A DNA stretch of 8,893 nucleotides from Planctomycetaceae bacterium (GCA_018694455.1 JABHNP010000362.1:1-8893); one strand, 5' to 3'; positions 1 through 6,705 are shown, numbered from the stretch's first letter. The notes: generated by a model not told the origin, from the letters alone. Translations and numbers: made by a program.

Positions 1-78
1 GAATGTTATGCGGAACTTGATGACCCTGATCTTGAAGAAGAAGAAGAAGAAGACACAAAGAAGGGAAAAAAGAAATAG
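1..78 (+). CDS. 3' end of an unidentified gene (partial)
   Basis: Reading from base 1 gives 25 residues and a TAG stop at 76-78. The tail starts ECYAELDDPDL, continues with six glutamates and an Asp-Thr, and ends in a lysine-rich stretch (KKGKKK). Such charged low-complexity tails occur on many unrelated proteins, so no function is offered. The reading frame is supported by the strong terminator that begins about 60 nt after the stop. The 5' part lies outside the window. Confidence 0.6.
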   Translation, partial: ECYAELDDPDLEEEEEEDTKKGKKK

Positions 79-136
79 GGATCAATCACACGATTCGGAA
101 ACATCAAAAGGTTTACCTTTCTGCTTTTGATGAAAG

Positions 137-177
137 AACGTCACCCCTGTTTGGTCAGACAGGGGCGGCGTTTTTTT
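137..177 (+). terminator. Rho-independent terminator of the upstream gene
   Basis: Bases 137-150 pair with 159-172, with one A/C mismatch (143/166) and one G-T wobble. The core is CCCCTGT (144-150) against ACAGGGG (159-165), closing an 8-nt loop. A run of seven T (171-177) follows, overlapping the stem base. The stem is long and GC-rich with a U-tract directly after it, about 60 nt beyond the stop of the partial gene. Confidence 0.85.
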
Positions 178-205
178 ACTTAACGTTCCCCCTTCCGCCA
201 ATCTC
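178..205. repeat. 28-bp imperfect direct repeat, copy 1
   Basis: This stretch matches 1270-1297 in the same orientation at 25 of 28 positions, with mismatches at repeat positions 6, 11 and 26. The shared core is CCCCTTCCGCCAAT. It begins directly after the terminator T-run. The match fades on both sides, so this is a discrete short repeat. The two copies bracket the outer-membrane protein gene. Origin is unknown: it could be a recombination site, a dispersed intergenic repeat, or the edge of a lost element. Confidence 0.7.
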
Positions 206-234
206 ACGGTGCTATGGGGTTCGAATCAGCTCAT

Positions 235-293
235 GCGGGCTTTCTACTGCATATATGGAGCAGCAACTCAGCAGGGAATTTACAAAAGCCCGC
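235..293. repeat. Inverted repeat in the leader of the barrel gene
   Basis: GCGGGCTTT (235-243) pairs perfectly with AAAGCCCGC (285-293) across 41 nt. Inside the loop, CTGC (247-250) can pair with GCAG at 260-263 or at 271-274, giving alternative nested hairpins. No T-run follows, so it is not an intrinsic terminator. It sits in the 334-nt gene-free stretch 79-412, which also holds the terminator, repeat copy 1 and a small hairpin at 314-337. I recognise no known riboswitch or RNA family. Confidence 0.55.
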
Positions 294-313
294 CGAACTT
301 TAACGGTTAGGCC

Positions 314-337
314 AATACTTGGGCTGTGAAAAGTATT
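314..337. repeat. Small inverted repeat upstream of the barrel gene
   Basis: AATACTT (314-320) and AAGTATT (331-337) form a perfect 7-bp stem around a 10-nt loop, 75 nt before the GTG start of the next gene. Its size and position would suit a protein-binding operator or a 5' UTR hairpin. No convincing -35/-10 pair was found around it, so a regulatory role is only inferred. Confidence 0.35.
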
Positions 338-412
338 CACTGAGTTAAAGATTCAAAAATCCGATTATCTTCTCAGACGATCAAAATCCTTAACTCTTGG
401 CGGAGAGCAACT

Positions 413-1165
413 GTGAGAAAAATAGGCGGACTGATCTTCGGCGTATTGGCAGTTACTGGCTTAGCAAAAGCAGACAATTCTTTTTCAGAAATTGATCTCA
501 CAAATTTTCAAGACATTCCATCAATTATTGATGCCTGTGACGCGCCGATTCAAAATGTAGGGTATTCGAATGGACAGAATTCCAGACGCTTTTATATTAC
601 TGGTCTGTGGGGAACTTCTGCTGCATCACTAGATAATGTAACACCCCCCAATGGTTTTAACACTTCAGCGAACATTTTCACTGCCGGCATTGCAGGCGGG
701 GTATCACTGGAACGTGAACGAGGCCGATTACGCTTAGAAGCAGAATGGCTCCAAAGAGATTTTTACAGAGGTAACATCTCAGAATTTCCTGGGACTTCTA
801 TTAGAGCCACTGAGAACTGGTCTGTATTAGCAAACGTATGGCGTGACTTTATGATTACAGAACGAATTGGCTGCTATGGTGGTGGTGGAATTGGTGGTGG
901 GGGAATGACAATTGCGGGAGAAGTAGATCGTGATCCAGTAACAGATCCAAGCAAATCCTCCTCATTTGCGTGGCAAGCTGGCGGTGGACTGCTTTATGAA
1001 GTGACCGACCAAGTTACTTTTGACGTCAGCTACAGATGGTATCAGGTCCATAGTTTATCTGGCCCAGGAAACGGCGCGGCGAATTTTGATAATTACAGAT
1101 ATGGTGCAAGCCAAGTGATGTTCTCCTTGCGTATGTTTGAGCCACTGCGTTCCTTGCTACGCTAA
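413..1165 (+). CDS. Secreted outer-membrane beta-barrel-like protein
   Basis: This 250-residue protein starts at GTG 413, preceded by GGAG (402-405) at 7-nt spacing. The N-terminus is a classic Sec signal peptide: MRK, a hydrophobic core over about residues 5-17, and a likely cleavage after AKA (residue 20) before DNS. The mature part has repeated amphipathic strands rich in Gly, Tyr and Trp separated by polar turns, such as GVSLERERGRLRLEAEW and GGGLLYEVTDQVTFDVSY. A glycine-rich run (GGGGIGGGG) lies mid-protein. This resembles small 8-stranded outer-membrane barrels of the OMP_b-brl type. The last strand (QVMFSLRMF) is followed by a short EPLRSLLR tail, so the usual terminal aromatic residue is not at the very end. 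Ligand and role are unknown; transport, adhesion or structural roles are equally open. It appears monocistronic, with a terminator-insulated gene before it and a minus-strand remnant after it. Confidence 0.7.
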   Translation: MRKIGGLIFGVLAVTGLAKADNSFSEIDLTNFQDIPSIIDACDAPIQNVGYSNGQNSRRFYITGLWGTSAASLDNVTPPNGFNTSANIFTAGIAGGVSLERERGRLRLEAEWLQRDFYRGNISEFPGTSIRATENWSVLANVWRDFMITERIGCYGGGGIGGGGMTIAGEVDRDPVTDPSKSSSFAWQAGGGLLYEVTDQVTFDVSYRWYQVHSLSGPGNGAANFDNYRYGASQVMFSLRMFEPLRSLLR

Positions 1166-1239
1166 AAATTGAATGCTGCACTTTACCTATCGGTAGACAA
1201 TTAGGCAGGCATCTGGTGCGTATTCTGGCTTATGTGCAT

Positions 1240-1569
1240 TCAGGCGTGCTTCCTGGGCTTCCTCCCACAACTTACCGTTTCCCCTTCCGCCAATGTCGTG
1301 GCTAGCAGGCCGGCAATGGCAATACCGCCGGTTGGTTGAATTGTTACCAGAGGCGTTTTTGCCTCAACCTTTTTGACCCCTAGCGTGAAACCTTCCGGCA
1401 ACGTTTCACCGTTCTCAACCCATGCCGCCAGGATTCCGTTGTAACGCTCAACAGCCATTCGGCTGCCGGGTTTGCCGAGAACGAATTCCCGCCCGTCAAT
1501 TCTCAAACTGTGGTGCCCACGTTTGTGTAATCGTGGTTTCGGCAGCGTGCCGCGTTTACGTGTACCCAT
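1240..1569 (-). pseudogene. Truncated tyrosine recombinase/integrase, N-terminal fragment
   Basis: The frame encodes 109 residues from ATG 1569. The first ~60 residues resemble the start of phage-type integrases frequent in planctomycetes: a basic leader (MGTRKRG), then PKPRLHK, then a small strand motif LRIDGREFVLG with GS after it, then VERYNGILAAWVENGETLPEG. That is the DNA-binding arm and the beginning of the core-binding region. Integrases of this type are usually 350-450 residues. The catalytic domain with its R-H-R-Y residues is absent, and after about residue 65 the sequence no longer resembles the family. In another minus-strand frame, codons continue past the stop to a TAG at 1189-1187 and read KLWEEAQEARLNAHKPEYAP, hinting at a frameshift or junction. 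It could instead be a small functional DNA-binding protein, since start and ribosome binding site are intact. The family call rests on motif memory, not a search. Confidence 0.6.
1270..1297. repeat. 28-bp imperfect direct repeat, copy 2
   Basis: This is the partner of 178-205 (25/28 identical, same orientation). It falls within the 3' part of the integrase remnant, in the stretch that no longer looks like an integrase. That places the repeat at or near the point where the recombinase gene was broken. Confidence 0.7.
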
Positions 1570-1577
1570 CCTGATAC

Positions 1578-1582
1578 CCTCC
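1578..1582 (-). promoter_or_regulatory. Ribosome binding site of the integrase remnant
   Basis: GGAGG on the minus strand lies 8 nt before ATG 1569. This favours 1569 as the start over the longer frame opening at 1656, whose extra 29 residues resemble no integrase start. Confidence 0.65.
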
Positions 1583-1752
1583 GGAATCTTTGATAATCGG
1601 GAACAGAAACGTGTGTTCCCGTTGCCATTGCTCAAACCTGATTCCAGACGGCACAACCACGACAGGCGGTTGGTACGGTTTGTTCCTGTTTTCTATGTGC
1701 CAGCTACAGCCGCGTCAACTAATAGGTGCGAATGTCTCCAGCCTCCCGGCGT

Positions 1753-2253
1753 CTACTTTCCGTAGGTGTTTCCGAGGCCAGGGCGATTATCGGTGGGTTT
1801 TACATCACACATGGCATCATAAATCTTCCGAACCCCTTCGACGAGTGTTTTAACATCCTTTGGGTTGAGGGCATGAAGCTTCTGCATCGATCGCCACGAA
1901 CTTAAAATAAGACTTTTTAAAAATTCATTTTTTTTGACATGTCGTCCACTCTTGCGGAGCATCCAATCTTCATTGCCGTATTGAGCATCCCAGTCTCGCC
2001 ACTTTTTTGACATGCTGAGAGTCTCTTCGATACGGATTTCAAGCCCACCACGAAGCTTGCCAGTCTTGGGATCCAGGAATGTCCGTATCTCACTATCGCC
2101 GATCTTACTGAGGGCCTCAGCCACTATCTCAAGAACTACGTTTGTCCCAACCATGCCTTGGGTCATAGCGCGATCAAGAACAGGTCGAAGAAGATCAGCT
2201 AGTGTCTGACGATTGAAATTAGCGATCGTAAGCGTTGCTGGTGCACGAATCAT
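1753..2253 (-). CDS. Hypothetical protein, 166 residues
   Basis: I do not recognise this protein. The ATG at 2253 is preceded directly by an in-frame TTG (2256), so either could start it; there is no strong Shine-Dalgarno sequence. No signal peptide or membrane segment is visible. Residues 15-50 look helical (LADLLRPVLDRAM... VVLEIVAEALSKIG). A DPKTGKLRGG turn (61-70) leads into a strand-like LEIRIEE, then a charged Trp-containing segment (MSKKWRDWDAQYGNEDWMLRK, 81-101), a basic patch (GRHVKKNEF), and two further helices (LKSLILSSWRSM and VKTLVEGVRKIYDAM). It is a soluble, largely alpha-helical candidate. It lies upstream of the integrase remnant on the same strand, separated by 183 nt in which I see only that gene's ribosome binding site. 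It could be cargo of the same lost element or an unrelated orphan. Lack of frame interruption across 166 codons is the main evidence that it is real. Confidence 0.5.
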   Translation of the reverse strand: MIRAPATLTIANFNRQTLADLLRPVLDRAMTQGMVGTNVVLEIVAEALSKIGDSEIRTFLDPKTGKLRGGLEIRIEETLSMSKKWRDWDAQYGNEDWMLRKSGRHVKKNEFLKSLILSSWRSMQKLHALNPKDVKTLVEGVRKIYDAMCDVKPTDNRPGLGNTYGK

Positions 2254-2256
2254 CAA

Positions 2257-2591
2257 ATGAGCTTTATTGTGACAGGGCTGTGATTTATCAACGTATAAAA
2301 TAAGCTGACAATCTCCCAGAAGACCACCTGTTAAAAGGTGCTGTCAATACTACAAGATATTCTCAAATAAGGTGTCAGCAACTAAGACGCTCAAATCATT
2401 GTGAAGAACCTACAGGATACATCTTGAATGTATTCTAAATGCTTGAATTCTCTACAGAAGTGTTTGTTCCGTTGGTGTCTCGTCTCAGAAGTGTGTCCTT
2501 GCCCGTCAGAGATCCTCAGAGTTTGCACCACCGTGGTGAGAAGAGCTATCCTCCACATTCTTTTACTGCAAACCACTCCCAAGGTGACTTC
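2257..2591. other. Divergent intergenic region
   Basis: This 335-nt gap lies between the minus-strand hypothetical gene and the plus-strand DUF1015 gene, so it should hold promoters for both. I see no consensus -35/-10 pair. Visible elements are a 5-bp hairpin, CACCT (2325-2329) with AGGTG (2336-2340), an AT-rich patch around 2290-2302, and two TTGAAT words at 2424-2429 and 2443-2448. A long in-frame extension of the DUF1015 gene back to 2439 does not resemble protein and is taken as non-coding. Confidence 0.5.
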
Positions 2592-3851
2592 ATGATACGG
2601 ATACATCCTTTCACTGCATTACGACCTTCATTAGAGGATGCTCCAGAAGTCTCGAGTGATCCCTACGACGTTATCTCAACGAGTGAAGCCAGGGAGCGTG
2701 CTGCGGGAAAACCAAATTCATTTCTGCACGTTGTTCGTTCAGAAATCGATTTGCCGGAACAGACGGACTCATATGCATCAAAAGTGTATGAAAAAGCAAG
2801 CGACAACCTGCAGAGTATGATCACCGAAGGAGTGCTTCAAAGAGAATCCCAACCGAGCCTCTATTTGTATCGACAAATACGGGAAGGTGTCGCTCAGGTG
2901 GGTGTTGTGGCGTGCGTCGAGACAGAGCAGTACCGTTCTGGTGAGATTCGCAAGCACGAGAAGACACGGCCGGATAAAGAAGATGATCGAACTCGGCATT
3001 TACTAGCTACAGCAAGCCATGCTGAGCCAGTTTTTTTATGTTTTCGCGATGCTCCACATGATGATGGTGCAACAATTTGTTCAATGATGGAGGCTGACCT
3101 GCAGTCGTCACCGCTGTTTGATTTTGTTGCTCCTGACGGCGTGCAACACACAGGTTGGTGTGTTGCTGATCCAGCACGATATGTGTCAATGTTTGGTCGG
3201 TTGAACAGACTGTATATTGCCGATGGTCATCATCGGTCGGCTGGGGCTGAGCGTGCAGCGACAGCATCAAAGCAGGTTGATCAAAACTTTAGTGATACAA
3301 AAGAGTATGGACGTTTCCTGGCAGTTGTCTTTCCCCATGACCAGCTAAAGATTCTGCCGTACAATCGGGTTGTGGCAGATCTAAATGGTCTTACTCCCCA
3401 CAGCTTTCTTGCAAAGTTGCAGGAGATTGGCTCTCTTGAGAAAGCTGATAAGGGGACTCCGGAAAAACCTGGACAAGTTCTTGTTTTTGTTGTCGGTGAG
3501 TGGTGGCTTCTTACATTTCCGGAGTCATCGATAGATCGTAATGATCCGATTGCTAGCCTTGATGTTGCTCTTTTGCAGGACCGTGTGCTCGCACCAATTT
3601 TGGGTATAGGTGATCCACGGACAGATTCAAGAATTGCGTTTGTAGGAGGAGTCCGAGGCTGTGAAGAATTAGAGAGACGTGCGGGTGACCAAGGTGTTGC
3701 TTTTTCCATGCACGCGACGAGTGCAAATGAACTGCTTGCGGTTGCTGATGCAGATGAGATCATGCCTCCAAAAAGCACTTGGTTTGAGCCGAAGCTTCGT
3801 AGCGGGCTCTTCGTGCATGAGTTTGAAAGAATTCAAGGAGCGAGAGCCTGA
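2592..3851 (+). CDS. DUF1015 family protein
   Basis: This 419-residue protein matches DUF1015 (COG4198) in length and motifs from its first residues: MIRIHPFTALRP, SSDPYDVIS (residues 22-29), FLHVVRSEIDLPE, LYLYRQ, the highly conserved IRKHEKTRPDKEDDRTRHL block (119-137), and YIADGHHRSAGA (208-219). The start at ATG 2592 is chosen because family homology begins there and GGTGA lies 4 nt before it; an upstream in-frame extension of 51 residues looks spurious. The family is soluble and of unproven function. Its DGHHR motif resembles the phosphate-handling loop of ParB/sulfiredoxin-like proteins, a fold that includes free-serine kinases, and I recall family members near serA in some genomes. A kinase-like role in serine or 3-phosphoglycerate metabolism is therefore a reasonable inference, not established. 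The oxidoreductase gene follows on the same strand after 213 nt, so co-transcription is uncertain. Confidence 0.88.
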   Translation: MIRIHPFTALRPSLEDAPEVSSDPYDVISTSEARERAAGKPNSFLHVVRSEIDLPEQTDSYASKVYEKASDNLQSMITEGVLQRESQPSLYLYRQIREGVAQVGVVACVETEQYRSGEIRKHEKTRPDKEDDRTRHLLATASHAEPVFLCFRDAPHDDGATICSMMEADLQSSPLFDFVAPDGVQHTGWCVADPARYVSMFGRLNRLYIADGHHRSAGAERAATASKQVDQNFSDTKEYGRFLAVVFPHDQLKILPYNRVVADLNGLTPHSFLAKLQEIGSLEKADKGTPEKPGQVLVFVVGEWWLLTFPESSIDRNDPIASLDVALLQDRVLAPILGIGDPRTDSRIAFVGGVRGCEELERRAGDQGVAFSMHATSANELLAVADADEIMPPKSTWFEPKLRSGLFVHEFERIQGARA

Positions 3852-3918
3852 TTGGCTTATTCCGCAGAATAGTTGAGCGAGCGGCACTGTTGCAGACGCG
3901 TGGTGCTGTTGCACAATG

Positions 3919-3950
3919 AATTGCTACCGCAGGAAATTGCTACCGCAGGA
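3919..3950. repeat. Perfect 16-bp tandem duplication
   Basis: AATTGCTACCGCAGGA occurs twice back to back (3919-3934 and 3935-3950) with no mismatch. It lies in the 213-nt spacer between the DUF1015 and oxidoreductase genes, 115 nt before the latter's start. It could be a recent slippage duplication or a paired protein-binding site; nothing else in the window matches it. Confidence 0.8.
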
Positions 3951-4051
3951 CATTCTATGTCTCAGGCGAAAGCGATATATGCAGATGGAGGCATGTCGCT
4001 CAGAATATTAAACGTTTTCGATTCGAAATCATTCAATAGGTTCAAGTATGC

Positions 4052-4057
4052 AAGGAG
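4052..4057 (+). promoter_or_regulatory. Ribosome binding site fixing the oxidoreductase start
   Basis: AAGGAG ends 7 nt before ATG 4065. This fixes the start just upstream of the Tat motif and argues against the in-frame start at 3873, which would place 64 unlikely residues before the signal. Confidence 0.8.
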
Positions 4058-4064
4058 TGTTGTG

Positions 4065-5318
4065 ATGCCGAGATTGAAGCTGGACGGACTTTCCCGGAGA
4101 AATTTTTTTACGCGCACTGGCTGTGGAGCTGTAATGCTCAGCACCACCGGCACGCTGATGACAACCACCGTGCTTCGGGCCGATGACAGGCCTGTTGATG
4201 CAAGTGGTCGAGTGATTGCAGGGTTTGAAAATAATGAGCAAGAGACACGGGCAGAAGGCAGCTGGAAGCCTTTTTCTAATCGAAAAATACGTGTCGGGAT
4301 TGCAGGGTTTGGTTTATGCAAATTTGGTGCACAATTCGGGTTTCAGGATCATCCAAATGTCGAAGTGTCAGCGGTGACTGATTTACTCCCAGATCGTCGA
4401 GCAGAGCTGGCAAAGGCATGTCGTTGCAAAAAGACGTATGAATCCTGTGAAGCAATGCTCGATGACGACATGATTGAAGCAGTTTATATTGCGACAGATG
4501 CGCCGAGTCATGCAAATTTAGCAATTAAAGCTCTCCAGCGAGGCAAGCATGTTGCTTCTGCTGTGCCTGCAGTCTTTGGTTCTCTCGAAGACGCCGATAG
4601 GCTTTTTGAGGCGGTTAAAAAATCAGGTCAGCACTACATGATGTTTGAAACATCATGCTTTCATAAAGATCTCTTTGCATGGCATCGGCAGTACGAGAAC
4701 GGTGATTTTGGAAAAATTGTGTATTCGGAAGGAGAATACTATCACTACTTTGGGCAACCGCTTGGTGGATACAACCCTCAAACGCGAACTGTTGACACAA
4801 ATGGATGGCGGAAAGGACTGCCCCCGCAATGGTATCCAACACATGCAACAGCATTTTATGTCGGGGTGACCGGTCAGCGATTTACGGAGGTGTCCGCTCT
4901 TGGTAATCCAAGTGTCGTGCCTCACCTCCAGGCTAAAAACAATCGATATAAAAACCCGTTTGGATCAGAGGTGGGCCTTTTTCGAACAACCGAGGAAGGT
5001 ATGTCACGCATGGCAGTGTCGTGGGATATGCCATCAGCGCACGGTGAGCAGGGCCGTGTATATGGACAAAAAAATAAAAAGTCCATGGTGTCTACGGTGC
5101 GTCCAACACTACCTCCTCAGGTTCGCGGGGGATCCCATGGTGGTTCGCACGGACACCTGACAAGTGAATTTATCGATGCGATACTTCGTAATAGAAAGCC
5201 TTGGATTGATATAGCGCAATCACTCAATATGACTGTTGCAGGAATCGTGGCTCACCAGTCTGCTCTTCGGAATGGTGAAATCATGAAAATCCCACAGTAC
5301 ATATTTGAAAAGTCGTAG
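4065..5318 (+). CDS. Tat-exported Gfo/Idh/MocA family oxidoreductase
   Basis: This 417-residue protein has a Tat signal (SRRNFF at residues 10-15, then a hydrophobic stretch ending near LRADD at about 37-41), so export in folded form with bound cofactor is expected. A Rossmann domain follows: KIRVGIAGFG with the GFG turn at 81-83, an acidic residue after the second strand (AVTD, D106), AVYIATDAPSHANLA (about 140-153), and GKHVASAVPA (160-169). In most family members the last segment reads GKHV-CEKP, with the Lys taking part in catalysis; here that Lys is replaced by the SAVPA sequence. The C-terminal domain carries HYFGQPLGGYNP, GWRKGLPPQWYPTHAT (about 247-262) and a Gly/His-rich GGSHGGSHGH stretch. 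The family carries out NAD(P)-dependent sugar or sugar-acid redox reactions, and planctomycetes encode many exported members thought to act on polysaccharide-derived sugars. Substrate is unknown. It converges on the mutase gene. Confidence 0.87.
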   Translation: MPRLKLDGLSRRNFFTRTGCGAVMLSTTGTLMTTTVLRADDRPVDASGRVIAGFENNEQETRAEGSWKPFSNRKIRVGIAGFGLCKFGAQFGFQDHPNVEVSAVTDLLPDRRAELAKACRCKKTYESCEAMLDDDMIEAVYIATDAPSHANLAIKALQRGKHVASAVPAVFGSLEDADRLFEAVKKSGQHYMMFETSCFHKDLFAWHRQYENGDFGKIVYSEGEYYHYFGQPLGGYNPQTRTVDTNGWRKGLPPQWYPTHATAFYVGVTGQRFTEVSALGNPSVVPHLQAKNNRYKNPFGSEVGLFRTTEEGMSRMAVSWDMPSAHGEQGRVYGQKNKKSMVSTVRPTLPPQVRGGSHGGSHGHLTSEFIDAILRNRKPWIDIAQSLNMTVAGIVAHQSALRNGEIMKIPQYIFEKS

Positions 5319-5455
5319 ATCTCTCGTGCCGTCGATATGGCGTCAAGAAAGTTGCCCGATGGCCACTTCCCTTGAGCAACTCCCATCTCAGTGAACGGCG
5401 TTGTTGTGCTTGTGGAGCCGAAACTGCCCGTATGCACGCGACTTTTTTTGGTTTC

Positions 5456-5471
5456 GTTAGTGTTGCCTAAC
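5456..5471. repeat. Small hairpin in the convergent intergenic region
   Basis: GTTAG (5456-5460) pairs with CTAAC (5467-5471) around TGTTGC. It lies in the 181-nt gap 5319-5499 between two convergent genes, where terminators are expected. Neither side carries a U-tract in the correct place; the only T-run (5443-5449) precedes the hairpin. Another 6-bp inverted pair, CGAAAC (5419-5424) and GTTTCG (5451-5456), spans that T-run. I cannot assign a proper terminator here. Confidence 0.4.
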
Positions 5472-5499
5472 AAACAATATGTGCATTCCTGGCAATCGA

Positions 5500-6705
5500 T
5501 CAAGCACCAAATTTGCCGAAGCGGCCAGCATGGGCCATGGCAAGGAGCATAAGGTGCTTTGCTGGAAACTGTCCAAGCCCGCCACTAAGACAGTTTCTCT
5601 CTCCAAACGCAGTCGATCCGTCTGGACGACACGTATCGGCGACTAGCAGCGTAGGTACCGGGTGCCATGAGTGACTTTTCAGCGTGCTTGGCGTGGAGTG
5701 ATCACCCGTCACGATCAGAACGCTCGGATTCAGTTTCTCGATGCGAGGAATCATTTTGTCCAGTTCCTCGATTCGCTTCACTTTGTCATGGAAATTTCCG
5801 TCTTCGCCAGTTGAGTCAGTGTATTTAAAATGAAGAAAAAAGAAGTCATAGTCATTCCAGCACGTGGTGAGTTCATCAATCTGCTCGCTGAGTGTCTGTG
5901 GTGTGCCAACGAGTTTCATGCCAACGAGGCTTGCGAGACCCTTGTACATGGGGTAGACCGCGATTGCAGCAGCACGTAGGCCGTAAAGCTCTTCGTATGT
6001 TGGTAGGGCTGGCTTGCTAGCAAAGCCCCGCAGCGTGAGGCCATTTGCTTTTGGTTCATCCTTGAGGATTTCACGGGCCTGGCGAACAAACTCTTTCGCA
6101 ACGTCGGCGGTTGGCGTAGCAGCAGGGTCGAGTGGCTGTGGTTCTAGAGGCCGTACTCCAGTAGCCTGAGGATCAGTATCAGCGACTCTGCCATCGAGGC
6201 CAGTTCCTCGGAACACCACGACAAAACGGTGCTCTTTTACAGGCTTTACAAACACTTCAAAGCCATTTATTGCAACCGCTTGAAGCTTTTTAACAACCTG
6301 AAAACTCTCTTCAGAAGGAATCCGACCCGCTCGTCGATCACTGATGAGACCATCGCTGTCGAGTGTACAGAAATTTCCCCGAGCCGCGACGTCGTTGGGG
6401 CCGAGTTCAAAGCCGATACCAGTTGCTTCAAGTGCTCCTCGGCCAATCTTGAACTGAAGTGGGTCGTAACCGAAAAGACCAAGGTGTCCGGGGCCTGAAC
6501 CTGGTGTGATGCCAGGTAGCACTGGGATGCTCGAGCCGCTTGTACCAATTCCAGCAAGCCTGTCGAGGTTTGGTGTCACAGCGGTCTCAAGCTCTGTCTT
6601 TCCACCCGGATCCAACGGCAGCCCGCCAAGCCCATCTGCAACAAGCATAATAATCTTGGAGTTATTCTTGTCTTTGAGTTCTTGGATCAGTTCATGCTCG
6701 GTCAC
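5500..6705 (-). CDS. apgM: 2,3-bisphosphoglycerate-independent phosphoglycerate mutase, apgM type
   Basis: This enzyme interconverts 3- and 2-phosphoglycerate in glycolysis and gluconeogenesis without a bisphosphoglycerate cofactor. The 401-residue protein belongs to the alkaline phosphatase superfamily and has the length of the archaeal-type (apgM) mutases. Visible motifs are MLVADGLGGLP with a metal Asp (D24), the nucleophile region GITPGSGPGHLGLFGYDP (Ser70 the likely phosphoserine), GPNDVAARGNF (about 103-113), DRRAGR (123-128), FLHFKYTDSTGEDG (about 291-303), TGDHSTPS (D335, H336) and SHSWHPVP (H345, H348), covering the expected two-metal site. GTG 6705 is chosen as start because GGAG lies 8 nt upstream and family similarity begins soon after; the in-frame extension to 6897 overlaps the upstream gene and is dismissed. 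It lies 47 nt after the ABA4-like gene on the same strand, so they probably form an operon. Related family members can act as phosphonopyruvate decarboxylase-like enzymes, but the glycolytic role is favoured. Confidence 0.9.
   Translation of the reverse strand: MTEHELIQELKDKNNSKIIMLVADGLGGLPLDPGGKTELETAVTPNLDRLAGIGTSGSSIPVLPGITPGSGPGHLGLFGYDPLQFKIGRGALEATGIGFELGPNDVAARGNFCTLDSDGLISDRRAGRIPSEESFQVVKKLQAVAINGFEVFVKPVKEHRFVVVFRGTGLDGRVADTDPQATGVRPLEPQPLDPAATPTADVAKEFVRQAREILKDEPKANGLTLRGFASKPALPTYEELYGLRAAAIAVYPMYKGLASLVGMKLVGTPQTLSEQIDELTTCWNDYDFFFLHFKYTDSTGEDGNFHDKVKRIEELDKMIPRIEKLNPSVLIVTGDHSTPSTLKSHSWHPVPTLLVADTCRPDGSTAFGERNCLSGGLGQFPAKHLMLLAMAHAGRFGKFGA

Noticed and set aside
218..227. GGTTCGAATC resembles a tRNA T-loop, which could mark an integration site
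   Set aside because: The flanking bases do not form a proper T-stem or acceptor stem, and no anticodon or D arm lies upstream; ten bases are too few.
178..312. ACTTAAC (178-184) and GTTAGGC (306-312) fit the RYYYAAC/GTTRRRY ends of an integron attC site
   Set aside because: The two ends are not complementary enough to each other, the inner inverted repeat is off-centre, and no integron integrase is visible.
2439..2591. 51-residue N-terminal extension of the DUF1015 protein
   Set aside because: Family similarity starts exactly at ATG 2592 and the extension has no protein-like character.
3873..4064. 64-residue N-terminal extension of the oxidoreductase
   Set aside because: It would bury the Tat signal, includes the tandem duplication, and has no good ribosome binding site; AAGGAG before 4065 is much better.
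5419..5471. Bidirectional terminator between the convergent genes
   Set aside because: The stems are short, and the T-run precedes the 5456-5471 hairpin instead of following it.
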